From: Lithobates sylvaticus
Lineage: Eukaryota > Chordata > Amphibia > Anura > Ranidae
DNA: 64,000 bases
Reading direction: 5' to 3'
Assembly (NCBI GenBank): GCA_028564925.1
Contig: CM053032.1
Location: 121,105,490-121,169,489, forward strand
The notes under the pieces are model-generated. The model saw only the letters and a list, made by a program, of their open reading frames with translations. It ran no database searches and was not told the origin of the DNA. The position numbers were made by a program, and so were the translations under genes. Shown here in pieces: positions 11,713 to 23,127 of this stretch (its first letter is position 1; the number at the start of each line of letters is the position of its first letter).

Positions 11713-12225
11713 AGTAGGCAGGCTCTGTGAAATGTGTGGTGCCTACTCACAAGGCATAGTGATTACGTGTTACAGAATTCAAGGAAGTAAATACGAGAGA
11801 TTCTTCACAAAGTAATCTTATAAATGTAGTAATAGGAGTAGCTTGAAATAGTTAAAATACAATGTGGTTATTATGACCAGAGATACACTTAAACACACCT
11901 GATGAATATTGCTGAGGTGATAAAATAGCTTTCTAGTTTGCTCAACCTCTGTTACTGTCACTTTTAATAAAAAGCTTAGTTTGCATGTAATGTGGAGAAA
12001 AATAAATAGACTTGCAAAATAATAAGATTATTCTTACAAAGAATACTATCATTATATGTATGAACCATATTAAATTCCCATTGCATCTACAAGAAAGAAA
12101 GTTTTGGGATTACCCAATGGGACACAGATGACACAAAAAGGCAATTTTTTTTTTCATTTCCTAATGATAAACTGAAATTCTGACACTAAAAACAAAACAC
12201 AATTGAAAAATGTTTTGGCTTTATA
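11713..12225. other. No recognised feature
   Basis: AT-rich non-coding sequence. No repeat end or conserved frame seen. Confidence 0.4.
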
Positions 12226-12233
12226 CTTTAGTC

Positions 12234-12382
12234 CAGGGGCAGGCAACCTCGGCCCTCCAGCTGTGGTGAAACTACAAATCCCATCATGTCTCTGCCTCTA
12301 GGAGTCATGCTTGTGCTTGTTAGGGTCTTGCAATGTCTCATGGGACTCAAAACAGCTGGAGGGCCAAGGTTGCCTACCCATG
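12234..12382. mobile_element. Short hAT MITE
   Basis: A 149-bp element with long inverted repeats (CAGGGGCAGGCAACCTCGGC on the left; CATGGGTAGGCAACCTTGGC on the other strand from the right). The 8-bp flanks CTTTAGTC (12,226-12,233) and TTTTAGTC (12,383-12,390) match at 7 of 8 positions. The 'gccctccagctgt' subterminal block and the 8-bp duplication fit hAT MITEs of vertebrates. Non-coding. Confidence 0.88.
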
Positions 12383-12390
12383 TTTTAGTC

Positions 12391-12928
12391 TTTTATCTAA
12401 CAACCAGAGCCACAAGAGGATAATGGGCTTGGTCTAGTCAATGTGACTCTCTACAGGTAAACACAGGCTCAACCACAATACGGACAGAATAGCTGTAATA
12501 CCAAAAACGCCATAACAGCATCTATTTTGCTATGCAGGATTCTTCATGCTTGCTGGGAACTCTATGTTGCACAAATCCTCCTTAGGCTTTTGTTTGTGAA
12601 CACTGAACTAAAGGCAGGTACTGTACAGAAAACATTATAAAATGGCTCCTGATAAAGGAATACTAGTAGGACTGAAACAACCAAGTACAATCTTCAATAT
12701 GCTGTTTATTATTCATAAACTATTGTTTGTGTAAGAGCCTATTCACACAGTTATGTTCTGGTGCATTGCGTTAAAGCTGCCAATATATTTAAATGGGTAA
12801 ATGGGCTGCCAATGCACCAGAACAAAACAAAAACGACATGCATTACTGTGGAATACAGGTGCATTGGTTTGGCATTCACAGTCAATTGTATTGCACCAGG
12901 GCACATAATATTACTGCAAGGCAATGGT

Positions 12929-12932
<4 letters not shown>
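12391..12932. other. No gene; possible dispersed repeat at 12,733-12,900
   Basis: From 12,733 'gagcctattcacacag' starts a stretch with repeated 'ggtgcattg' and 'ccaatgcaccag' palindromic words, like frog 'gtgtgaatagg' MITEs. The right end is lost in the TA microsatellite. No gene seen. Confidence 0.35.
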
Positions 12933-13022
<90 letters not shown>

Positions 13023-13035
13023 CTTTTGGTAATAT

Positions 13036-13075
<40 letters not shown>
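12933..13075. repeat. Long TA microsatellite with GT island
   Basis: About 88 bp of pure TA (12,933-13,020), then a (GT)6 island and a second TA run (13,050-13,075). The Tyr-Ile-rich open frames covering it on both strands are artefacts of the repeat. Confidence 0.95.
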
Positions 13076-13153
13076 ATGTTTTGTTTTTTCCTCACTTAAG
13101 CAGGATTTCTGTGAAATATGATCTGTTGTGTTACGATTACTGGCAGTCATGTA

Positions 13154-13227
13154 TGGATGTGAGATGTGGTGGTGCTTTTGTTACTCTGTCTGGATGTGAG
13201 ATGTGGTGGTGCTTTTGTTACTCTGTC
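13154..13227. repeat. Perfect 37-bp tandem duplication
   Basis: Two identical head-to-tail 37-bp units (13,154-13,190 and 13,191-13,227), each starting 'tggatgtgagatgtggtgg' and ending 'ttactctgtc'. The absence of any mismatch suggests a recent duplication. Confidence 0.95.
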
Positions 13228-13777
13228 AAACACCCTTACTACTTGTTTTACTGTATTTTTATTAATGTTGGTAAGTACAAAATAGAAAAGACTTTAATAA
13301 GCATGTAAACATGTCTCCGAAAAAATCTCAAGAGTAGGGCAAGGTGAGGAGAACAAGACTAGCTAATTACCATTTGAATATGCACAGGAAGCCATATGTG
13401 GTTTATGCTGGTTTTAGGAATGGTTTTAGCAAACACAATAGAATGACAGCTCAATCATCTTGCCAACATCTGAAGAATAAAACAAGCTTGTGGAATAATA
13501 AAAAGACCAATAAGAACAACATGTGAACTGCACACCAAATAGTCGTCTGTCCTTTTCCCCAGCCCTCTGCTCATATCCAGCACAGATGTAGTGATGATAT
13601 TGACAACAACAGACAAACATTTTAGCATGATGGATGGGATGATAAGTATGCTAAGCATCCCAATCAGCATATTGATCAAGCCACCAGAGCCTCTCCCACG
13701 CAAACAGAATAAATATAGACTTTTTCCTACACACTTTAAATAAATGTATGCTTTAATTAACTTTAATGCAGTGTGTT
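13228..13777. other. No recognised feature
   Basis: Unassigned. Overlapping open frames on both strands at 13,344-13,703 have no recognisable protein similarity. Confidence 0.35.
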
Positions 13778-13781
13778 TTAA

Positions 13782-14520
13782 AGAGAACTGGTCATGATTA
13801 TGTAAGAATCTGATACTTTGGCCTGAAGCTTAAATGTGTCTGACAGTTGTTGCCCTGGCACTGATCACCTTATTCGGTGTCTTCGTACTCATGAGAGTAC
13901 ATAACAATTTCATTTAACACGTCTAGTTGTTCCTATTAACTACAGGGCTATGATATTTTGCAGTATCAAGAGTTGGGTAAATCTTTAAGTCTTCAGGTCA
14001 CCTCTGCCCCTGAATCTCAAGAAATCTTTTTTTAAATGAGGGTCATGACAAAAAACCGAGGTCATATGTTTTTAAAAAAGGGCACTTGCTTAAAAGAAAA
14101 GTATGGGATTTGAAAATACCAAACATAAAGTACATATTCACTTAGGTAGATGCAGCATTGTTGTGATGTTACATTTGTCGCCAGCTGCCTGAGCTGCCTG
14201 CTCAGTTCTCAGTCTTCAGTGAGCAGAGAGCCGGTGACTGTCAGTCACTGACTCTCTGGTATTCACATCCAGCATTCACTGCCAGGCTATGGAGGGGGCG
14301 GGAGTGGCTGGCTCAGGCTCTCTGTGGTGCACTGAGAAGCCAAGCCACCTGCCAGTCAGGCATTATTGTGGATTCCGACAGTAAAGTCAGGATCCTCCAG
14401 AGTCTGGACCGCTGATTGACTTTAACCCGCTGAATATAGATCACAGGAGTGCAGGATAAAGTGCACTCCTGTGACTCAGAGGAGAAGCAGGGCCAAACGA
14501 GTTTTGGTCCTAGTTCTCCG
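13782..14520. mobile_element. TTAA-bounded MITE, AGAGAACTGGTC ends
   Basis: Left end AGAGAACTGGTC after TTAA (13,778-13,781). The right end reads on the other strand CGGAGAACTAGGACC before TTAA (14,521-14,524). Internal palindromes include 'tcacaggagtgca' against 'tgcactcctgtga' at 14,440-14,473 and 'gactgtcagtc' near 14,236. Non-coding, and the interior is more decayed than the ends. Confidence 0.7.
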
Positions 14521-14524
14521 TTAA

Positions 14525-14985
14525 CCTATTCTGTCTTCAGTGCAATACAGTATGACAAAAATTATGGAAATGGATAAAGACAAAAAGCAAGAAAAGATCT
14601 TACACAGGCATGTGCTAACACGGACAGTGAATATACATCTGCCCTATATGCATATAGTGCTTCCTCTATTACTCTTAAAATCTTCAAGTGGGTTAGGTAC
14701 AATGACTGCCAAATAACTACACTCTCTCTGTTCATTACTCCTTTTCTTTAGGAATAGTACATTACAATCCACAATATTTTATTGCAAAACATTTAATGTA
14801 GCTACATAAGAAAACAATATTAATACAATTTTAAACACTTATACAAAATAGAAACTTTGTCAGAGAGAGGAAAAAAATGTTTATCAATCCAATTCTTAAT
14901 TACTATATGGAACTTTAATTCCTGAACTGGAGATAATCAATCCAGAGGAACATCAAACTAGTTCATAATTCACTATATAATATAC
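14525..14985. other. No recognised feature
   Basis: AT-rich intergenic DNA, nothing supported. Confidence 0.4.
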
Positions 14986-14989
14986 AGTA

Positions 14990-17160
14990 TATATTTTATT
15001 ATTGTTGCACGGATATAGACAAACTCTTCCTTCTTTCTTTAGGGGGCTTTTCTCGGTTCTCCCGCCCTGACCCAGAGTGTGCTCGCCCTTTAAATCTTCC
15101 CCTCTGTATAGAGGCTGATTTATTTATATATAATTTATTTTATATCCTTATATTGTTTAAATGATCATGTATATTCATGCCTAATGAAGAAGCTACAGTG
15201 GGCCAATTCTGGGGTACACTGTTGCTCCATTGTATTTTTGATATTATGATTAAAAGTATACTTTCTGTATTGAACATGTGTATATGAGACGTCTTTTTAA
15301 CTCTTCTTATTTTTATCTTATGAATCTTTCCCCTTCTCTTTTTCTCTCTTTTTCTTTTTTGGACAGATCGGCAAATATTTTTGGTCCCCAAGGCATATAG
15401 AAAATCTACATACAGGGGGGACCCACATGACCTGGGACTTTGGGCTTGGGAGACCCGTATGGACTACTCCGGATGCATGGCGGGGCTCTGCCCGCCACCA
15501 TAATACGGTGGTGGATTATTCCCCTCCATGCACCCGTATCGGAAATGCGGTGCCGGCCGTGCCCATCAGGAATGGTTAATTCCATCTGGTCCCTTACGGA
15601 CTCCTCTCTGACTTGGGCTTCCTGCCCCTGTCAGCAGAGGATGTCCGGAGGAGACCTCTGCTGACCTGTGAACCAGAGGTGCTCCATGTATTGGAGGACT
15701 TCCGGTCTCTGGGCGTCAGGCTGACGCTGCACCAATTCCCGCCAAACGTCCGCGTGACGTCAGCGCGGCATGACGTCACACGCCGCGCATTTGGCGCCAC
15801 GGGGGGAGACTACTTAAGCTCAGTCTGACTGGATGTCAGACTGTGGCGAAGTTAGGAGGCTCGGGGAACGCTGTGAACTTCAATAATAGGTAAATATACA
15901 GACTATACGTTTGGCACATGGAGGGATGGCTTTCTCAGTGTTTTCTTTAAAGACTTATTGTAATATACTTTTATACTTGGCTCACAGGAATTGGCCGGTA
16001 TATCTTGTCCCATATATGGGACTATCGGCACCGCCAGTCAAACCACCGGAATATTTTACCCTGGTGATATATATACTCCACTACAAGGTATGGGGGTCTA
16101 GATTCACGGGGGATACAGTGGTAAGAATGCAGACTTTTTGTAATTTCATTAGAGCCCTTTGTTTCCATCTATCCACAGAACTATTCTGCCATTTTTGTGA
16201 CATTACCCAAAACCAAGACAGACTTGGTTCCTTCCCTTCATTTGAAGGTTGACCCGAGCCTTCTCTTGTTCTTTCTTCATGAGTTGCCAGACAGGTAGGT
16301 TTAGTTTGATAAATTATGTGGCCTGATCAAGCTACCTTCCTGCATTTTGGCCAAACTATGACACATTGTATATAAATACTTAAGTACTTTTTTGTACTTT
16401 ACAGGCCCTGTTTCAATTTAACTCTGTAATAATAGGACCTCACTCTCCCCCTACAGGTCTCCAGCCACATTCTTTGACTCTGGTCGTTTGGTATAGCCCT
16501 GTATGGACCTGTTCGGAGGACACTCTGTTGCAAATCTGTCCTAATTTTCTTTTGGTATTCTGGGAATGTGCAGACCCTCTGATATTGGAGGTAAGAGGTC
16601 GTACACATACTCGGGGACTGTGTTTGACGCAATTGTCACTATATGTTCATACAGTATAATCACAAATAAATAACCTTGTCCTTTTTATATATTAAATTAT
16701 GTTTTGTTTTGTATGCATACCTTAGAACAAGAAAATATCTTCAAAAATCTTTTCCATTTCACTTGTACCTTATGTTTTGTCTCCTGAAGAAGCCTACCCG
16801 GCGAAACATTTCGAGAACAATTGGACAAGTATCATGACTTATGTGTCTTTAGTATAATAATATGTTGTGTTCTAATTGGGAATGTATGCATAACCCTTGA
16901 ACCATGATATTTGTACTGATGTAGACAAAGTCTTTAAATATATTTTTATCTCCTATGTTAATAAAATAACTATTTTTACTATACGTGAACACGTCTGTGA
17001 TTATGTACCCTTGATAGTCCCGTATCTCCAATACTTTTTATTCTTTATACTATTTTGGGATGATGGTACAATACTTATGAGTAACTTTTGGAAAACATTC
17101 CAGTCTAACAAGCTTTCAAAAAAATATAGACAAACTATATTTGGAACCCCCTAAAAATCT
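14990..17160 (+). mobile_element. Non-coding retroelement-like block, possibly Penelope-like
   Basis: A GC-rich interval (15,420-15,860) lies between AT-rich flanks and carries no long coding frame. It contains an 'atgaagaag' box at 15,184 and a near-complete hammerhead-like motif at 16,780-16,816. The latter has a 'ctgaagaagcc...gcgaaac' layout seen in untranslated regions of amphibian Penelope-like retroelements. No reverse transcriptase or GIY-YIG remnant is visible, so the assignment rests on the motif alone and the boundaries are arbitrary. Confidence 0.3.
16780..16816 (+). ncRNA. Hammerhead ribozyme-like motif (single copy)
   Basis: The motif has the type I hammerhead order. Stem I is TCTC (16,780-16,783) with GAGA (16,813-16,816). 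The core box is CTGAAGA (16,784-16,790), fitting CUGANGA. Stem II is GCC/GGC (16,792-16,794 with 16,800-16,802). The GAAA box is 16,803-16,806, and a cleavage-type UUC sits at 16,810-16,812. One extra A precedes stem II, and stem III is weak because the G normally pairing with C16,807 is T. It may therefore be impaired. Minimal hammerheads of this sort are known from Penelope-like retroelements. Confidence 0.45.
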
Positions 17161-18024
17161 TCATCCCAGCCAGGGCATGGCTTATATACTAGAATTGTTT
17201 TCTTCAAAAATTGTTATATCTCCATAGTCAAAAATCTTCCCTTTTTAGCTAGACCTGTATTTGATAAACTCTGGGTGCAACAACCATATACAAGCATTAG
17301 CAAGAGCAAGTGATAAATTCTTCAAAATGATATGGTATTTTTCTGTACTGGGTGTATCATGCCAAACCATATACCGTATATCTTGCACTTGTGATGTCAC
17401 TTTAAATTTAAACGCAATGCAAAGCAAATGCACTCCCGTGAAGCAGGATCAGAATCCCAGGATGTGATCATTGCAGCATCAGGGGCTAGAGTGCTGTATG
17501 TCAGCTGGCAGTTCCAGCCTACATGCTTTGGCTGAAATTCAGAGTAGCTGCTAAGCCCTGATGACATTTTAAAATGGCACTGGGACAAATAGCCTCTGTC
17601 CCTGGGCTGCTTCATAACAGCATCCAGAACTCAAGTAGTTAAAGCATGTAAACTATAGAATTAAAATAAAATTGCCTAATAATCCAATGCTTGGCCAGAG
17701 GCATTGTTGTTTGTACATCTCTCTATTGCTTTTTTCACCCTGGCATAACTCACAATTGTCCCTTATTTTCAGGATTTTCAGCTACTAGCCCTCTATTGAA
17801 AATTAATTTCCCTGTCTCTTTTTCCTCCTTACTTGAAGTAAAAACACACACATTAAGTACTTAAAGTGTTATACTATTCTAAACTGCTCATCCTATCTTA
17901 AAAATATAAATTATTTTTTTTAAATGCAAAGGAAAATTAGAAGTATAAAAACAAAATCTGCATTTTTTTTGTTAATAATAATTCTTCATAGTCCTCGTAA
18001 CTGGGGACATGGAATGGGCCCGCG
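17161..18024. other. No recognised feature
   Basis: Non-coding, with a stretch of higher GC at 17,390-17,640 that ends 'caagtagttaaagc' and may be another decayed TTAA MITE. Ends could not be matched. Confidence 0.3.
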
Positions 18025-18032
18025 CCTACATA

Positions 18033-18322
18033 CATAGGTGTGAGCAGCCTATTGCATTAGGGTGTACACCTAAAAGCCCAAACACATATGTGTGTGTGCA
18101 TGTGTGTATATACTGACGATGTCAGTAGGACAGATATTGGCGTCAGTCGTTTTTATTTTTATTATTTTATTTTTAACATTTTTTTTTTTTTACAAATTTT
18201 GCAGGAAACCCATTAGGGGGCTGTGGTGAAATATCAGGGGTTTAAACAGGGGTGATCTGCGCCACACAGGGTGATTAGGGTGTGCCCAGGCACACCTGGC
18301 ACACCCTGTGTGCACGCCTTTG
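18033..18322. mobile_element. Short hAT-type element, same family as 4,008-5,507
   Basis: A 290-bp deletion derivative. The ends are CATAGGTGTGAGCAGCCTAT on the left and, reverse-complemented from the right, CAAAGGCGTGCACACAGGG. An exact 8-bp duplication CCTACATA lies at 18,025-18,032 and 18,323-18,330. The 'gtgtgcccaggcacacc' palindrome near the right end is the same subterminal signature as at 4,040. Non-coding. Confidence 0.88.
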
Positions 18323-18554
18323 CCTACATACATTGTGCTAAAAAAGTGCCCCTGTATCCTATTTCAGAAGGTTGGGAGTCAAGACAAGGAAATATTTAAA
18401 CATGTGATCTTAGTTGAGTGACACCATCAACAGCATCAACAGCATCAATAGAGAAAATAGTTCAATATTTTCTCTTGATGACAATTATTGTATTGGTTTT
18501 CTCATGTCAATAGTTACAAAGTTAATCTGACACATAATTAATAGAAAACCCATA

Positions 18555-19262
18555 TACACTATCCAATACCCACTGTTGATACAGAGGAAGGCAAAAAAAA
18601 AAAAGCATGATCTAACTTGCCTTCTATCAATTTGGTTGCCCTTCTCTGCGCTTTCACTAGTTCCCCAATATCTTTTTTGTAAACTGGTGCCCAAAACTGA
18701 ACTGCATTTTCAAGATGAGGTCTTACTAATAATTTCTACAGGGGCAAAATGATGTCTCTCTCTCTCTCTCTCTGCAGTCTATACCTCTTTTAATACAAGA
18801 AAGGATTTTGGAAACCGCAGCTTGGCATTGCATGCTATTATTAAGCTTATGATCTATGATCTACCAGAACACCCAGATCCTTCTCCACCATGAATTCCTA
18901 CAGCTGTTCTCCTTGTATGTATGATGCGCCAAGTGCATAACCTTACATTTATTAACATTAAAACTCATTTGCCACACAGTTGCCCAGTTAAACAGTGCAT
19001 TGAGGTCAGCTTGTAAATTGGAGATATCCTGTAAGGATGTTATTCCACTGCATAGCTTGGTGTTATCTGTTAAAATGAAAATAGTACTTTTAATCCCAGA
19101 ACCTTTATCATTTTTAAATATTTGAAATGTAAGGGTCCAAATACTGAACCTTGAAGTACACCACTAATAACCTTAGACCATTCAGTGTATGAATCCTTTG
19201 TGAATGAATTGAATATGATCTTTTAGCCAGCTTTCTATCCATTCACATATTGGTAGCTCTGA
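18555..19262 (-). mobile_element. CR1-type LINE fragment (older copy)
   Basis: Read on the minus strand, this runs from a part equivalent to the reverse transcriptase/C-terminal region of CR1 ORF2 to its 3' portion. Recognisable blocks are 'gttgcccttctctgcgctttc' (RRATKL region), 'ccaatatcttttttgtaaactgg', 'cagcttggcattgcatg', 'acacccagatccttctcc' (EKDLGVLV region), and 'ttgccacacagttgccca'. Many indels are present. It contains a (CT)n tract at 18,753-18,773. A sister fragment lies at 57,139-61,035. Confidence 0.8.
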
Positions 19263-21294
19263 TGAGTTAGCAAAGCTCCCCTACTGAAATACAACTAGTA
19301 GTCCTTTGCAACTATTTGTAAAACAGTGATAGACTTCCTATAATACTTCAGGCCTTATGGATGCCTTTCAGTTATTTCCTGTTTGCTTGTTAAAGTCCTT
19401 TAGGCAAAGATCATGGCACGGGTTGCAGTCCTTTAAGTGTGTCTGCTTAACCTTTTCCTTGAATTGAAACACTTTAGAAGCTAGATGAGTACATGATCTG
19501 TCACTGCAGCCTTGGGCATTTCTGAGACTCACAAAGGTCCCACAGAGCAGGCAATCCCAGGATAAAGTCAAAGGGAAACTGAACTGTAAACAGCTGATTC
19601 ATATAAGCCTTCTTAGTTGACCGTAAGCTGTTTGTATAATAGTAGGGGTACAGGCATGTAAAACACCTTGTAGCTACAGCAGTCTTAAGAGATGAGACTA
19701 AAACCACTGTTCTAGGTCTTGCTATTGCAAATGTATGTATACAAAGGCAAAAAAAAACATTTAGAATCATGGAAAGGCACTTAGTAAGTGAAAAGGCACA
19801 TAGTCGTGTTCCTGTTTATAATGAGCAAAACAAAATCTATGGAACATAAGGCAGGGCAAAATACTGTCAGTCAATCATACAGTACAGTGAAAAAAAGCCT
19901 TTAACATCATCTAGCCATGTCAAGAACATTTTCAAGAAGATATTTGCATCATAGTCAAGTCAACAATCAAAAAAGGACTTTGAGAGTTTACGCAAAGTGC
20001 AATGCAAAAAATAGGAAGGCCAGATCAGAAGAGTATGGAGGTGATAAGAAATGACTCATGATGTAAAGCATACCACATCTTTAAAAAAACATAGTAGAGG
20101 TAGTGTTATGTCATAAGCATATATGGGTGCCAAAAGTACTGGGTTTCTAGTGCTTACAGAAGGTGTAGGATGAATTTTAAAGTGCATATGACTATACTAA
20201 CTGCTTTCATTCAACCTAATGCTGCAAAATTCAAAGCTTGGTGCTATACCGTACAAATGGATACTGACTCAAAGCAAACCAAGATATTTTGAAGGCAAAG
20301 AGGTGGAACAATCTTCATCGACGAGTCAGTCAATGGGCTTCAACATGACTGAACATGCCTTTCGCAAAAGTGAAAGCAGCAAAAACAATAAACAGGTAGA
20401 AATGTCAAACAGCTGCAAGGAAGGCCTAGAAAAATGCAATGAAAAAAAAAAAAACAGGGGATGTCCCTAGGTATTATGTTTATGACTATATTAGTTTGTT
20501 TAATTACATTTGAGTTGCAATTCCAAAATGCCTCTTATGATATTTTTTAAAGCTGAAAGTCTACATTTCAAATATATCATGACTGTTTTATTTCAAATTA
20601 ATGATGTTGGCATACAGAGCAAAAAAATATCCAAATATTTATGGATCTAACTTTATTCCCTTGTCCTTAATCTTGTGTTTATTTGTTTTATTACTGTGAA
20701 ATTGCAAGTTGAGAAATCACTTGTTTAATGAAAATATGGCACATCCTAGTAAAGGGCAACCCTTTGCTCAGAGAAACGTGCACGAGTAATAAAAGTTATT
20801 GTTATTATCCCCCAGCAGCTAGGATGGCATCTCTGGCCCATGGTAATGCATTGATTCAGATTAAAGAGTGAACAAAAAAGTAACTTTACTGTTGTAATAA
20901 AGTCAATGAATACAGGCCTATGTTTTTGGCAGGCTACAAATGCAGAGACTCAATATGTTTGTAAATCGTCTTGGTAAAACCTTGTGAATGCATTCCTCTG
21001 TCTAACCTAATTTTTATTTTATTTTTTCATTAATGTATGTGTGCCATTCACAGCAAATATGCAGTGATTTTACCAGTCTCATCCTTCTTTTGGTTTCCGA
21101 CCATAATAAGCAGATCTGTGTTGATGTGGTCAGCTTGCATCTCATATCTCGAATCAGACCTGCAGGGTGCTGTGTGTTACTTGTAGTTCCTATAGTCAGC
21201 CCAACTGACAGCCTGATCATTACTGCTAGTAAGAGCACTACTGTCACAAGATGAGCTGCACATTGTTATCAAACAGCAGAGGCCTGCACTGTTT
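19263..21294. other. No gene recognised; possible Tc1-like end at 20,575-20,660
   Basis: A 2 kb stretch with no confident feature. An 83-codon Lys/Ser-rich open frame sits at 20,219-20,470. Just downstream 'ccaaatatttatggatctaac' at 20,630-20,650 resembles the inner end of Tc1/mariner-type elements ('tccaaatatttatggacctaac'). A decayed mariner copy is therefore possible, but I cannot find its other end. Confidence 0.3.
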
Positions 21295-21668
21295 GGGCGG
21301 CACAGTGGTGTAGTGGTTAGCACTCTCACCTAGAAGTAAGAAGGGTCGCTGGTTCAAATCCCAACCACGACACTTCCTGCCTGGAGTTTGCATGTTCTCC
21401 CTGTGCCTGCGTGGGTTTCCTCCGGGTACTCCGGTTTCCTCCCACAATCCAAAGACATGCAGGTAGGTTAATTGGCTTCTGTCCAAAAATTGGCCCTAGT
21501 ATATGAATGGGGACCTTGGATTGTGGGCTCCTTGAGGGTAGGGACTGATGTGAGTGTGCAATGTACAGGGATGGGGACAATTGTAGACACTTGCTCAGGT
21601 TGAACTGGATGGACTGATGTCTTTATTCAACCTTACTAACTATAAAACTATGAAACTATGAAACCATG
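21295..21668 (+). mobile_element. tRNA-derived SINE with CR1-type 3' tail
   Basis: The head has RNA polymerase III promoter boxes: an A box around 21,306-21,318 (tggtgtagtgg) and a B box at 21,351-21,361 (ggttcaaatcc). A conserved body follows ('ggagtttgcatgttctccc', 'gtgggtttcctccgggtac'). The 3' end reads 'caaccttactaac' and then repeats of 'tatgaaac'. That tail is the complement of the CR1 end seen at 21,694, 24,947, 41,960 and 57,139, implying mobilisation by CR1. No target duplication is obvious. The head is not a functional tRNA gene. Confidence 0.9.
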
Positions 21669-21693
21669 CTGACTACCCACTTGAAAAGAGGGG

Positions 21694-21746
21694 AAGTTAC
21701 ATAGTTAGTCAGGTTGAAAAAAGACACAAGTCCATCAAGTTCAAGT
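21694..21746 (-). mobile_element. CR1/SINE 3'-tail fragment
   Basis: A short minus-strand copy of the CR1-type terminal sequence: 'ttacatagttagtcaggttg', then 'aaaaaagacacaagtccatc'. It lies 26 bp from the SINE end and points the other way. It is too short to tell CR1 from SINE origin. Confidence 0.75.
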
Positions 21747-21966
21747 TCTGCACTCCTCTCCTGCACATACTACCCACCCAACACAAAACAAATTCTCCTG
21801 CGCTCTGGTGTCTAGTCTCTTGATTCGTGATGTAACCAATTCCTCAAGGTAATGCCTAGTGTCTTGCAGCCCTCCTCAGAACAATGGGTGTTCATAAACA
21901 CTATAGAAAAAAGGAAAAACAGAAGGGCGCACCGACCTTTGTGCATTACCACTAAAGAGGCTTTAA

Positions 21967-22982
21967 CCACATGCCGACCGCGCTATAGTCGAAAGACGGC
22001 TACAGCGCGGTCGGCTTATCCTGGGTGGACATCCTACGGACGTCCTCCCAGAAACTTGTTCCCGCGCGCCCCCGGGGCGCGCACTCGGGAACATCCGTGA
22101 CCGCCGGGTCCTGAGGACCCGGCGCATCACGGATCACGATAAACGGCCGATGATAGCGTCCGTTTACCACGTGAATGCTACGTCAAATGACGGAGCGATC
22201 ACATGTACACAAACCGGCGTCACGTCATGACGCCGGTTCCTCCCTCCCCTCTCTGTACCGATCGGTACAGTGAGAGGGGAGAAGCGCGCAGGGGGGAGAT
22301 GGGACCAGCGCTGTGGGCTGGATGTGTAGTGCCCACAGCGCTGGTCAGTGACAGCTACACTGCCACCACTGTGCAACACTCTGCCACCACTGTGCAATAC
22401 TCTGCAACCACTGTGCAATACTCTGCAACCACTGTGCAATACTCTGCCCCCACTGTGCAATGCTCTGCAACCACTGTGCAACGCTCTGCAACCACTGTGC
22501 AACGCTCTGCCCCACTGTGCAATGCTCTGCCACCACTGCAATGCTCTGCAACCACTGTGCAATGCTCTGCCACCACTATGCAACACTGCAACTCTGCAAC
22601 ACTCTGCCAGTACTTGCCAATACTCGCCAATACTCGCCAATACTCGCCAATACTCTGCCAATACTCGCCAATACTCTGCCAATACTCTGCCAATACTCTG
22701 CCAATACTCTGCAATAAATTTTAATAGAAACAAAGAATTTTTATTTTTTTTTTTTTACAGAATTTTCAGTATATTTTGATTTATAGCGCAAAAAAAATAA
22801 AAAAAAAACAGCGGTGATTAAATACCACCAAAATAAAGCTCTATTTGTGTTAAAAAAGGACACAAAATTAATTTGGGTTCAGTGTTGCATGACTGAGTAA
22901 TTGTCATTCAAAGTGTGAGAGCACCGAAAGCTGAAAATTGGTCTGGTTAGGAAGGGGGTTTAAGTGCCCAGTGGTCAAGTGG
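21967..22982 (-). mobile_element. TTAA element family A inserted in the palindrome arm
   Basis: Starts CCACATGCCGACCGCGC after TTAA (21,963-21,966) and ends at a CCACTTGACCACTGGGC terminus (minus strand) before TTAA (22,983-22,986). GC-rich palindromes ('gccgaccgcgcta...tagcgcggtcggc', 'gccgggtcctgaggacccggc') sit at the left and the usual AT-rich landmarks at the right. A minisatellite has expanded inside it. The mirror arm at 23,394-23,397 keeps a single TTAA, so the insertion duplicated exactly TTAA. Confidence 0.9.
22348..22715. repeat. Two-phase minisatellite (21-bp, then about 10-bp units)
   Basis: The first phase repeats a 21-bp unit (like 'caatactctgccaccactgtg') to about 22,590. It is followed by roughly ten copies of a shorter unit 'ccaatactcg/ccaatactctg' to 22,710. 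Both share the 'caatactctgc' core. The 21-bp period is a multiple of three, which explains the long open frames on both strands here; these are not genes. Confidence 0.95.
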
Positions 22983-23127
22983 TTAATAAAAAGAATAAAA
23001 CAGCAAATTTTCTACTCACAAATGAGTATAAGTTGAAGGCAAATACATAGATAAAAGCGTCCACTGCTAGGAACTTCCGACCTCAAATCTTAGATACCGA
23101 GGGAATCTGATGCTTCCTCTAGCAAAT

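Noticed and set aside
12761-13150. Tyr-Ile repeat frames of 79-112 codons
   Set aside because: TA microsatellite read-through on both strands; the same applies to 32,811-33,129 and 24,069-24,240.
15594-15828. GC-rich overlapping frames resembling a CpG-island exon
   Set aside because: Both strands are open, there is no recognisable protein, and the block lies in a retroelement-like non-coding region.
21295-21400. Functional tRNA gene suggested by A and B boxes
   Set aside because: No cloverleaf with acceptor and anticodon arms. It is the head of a SINE with a CR1-type tail.
22164-22779. Open frames of 119-189 codons on both strands
   Set aside because: Produced by the 21-bp minisatellite inside a TTAA element, with no non-repetitive protein similarity.
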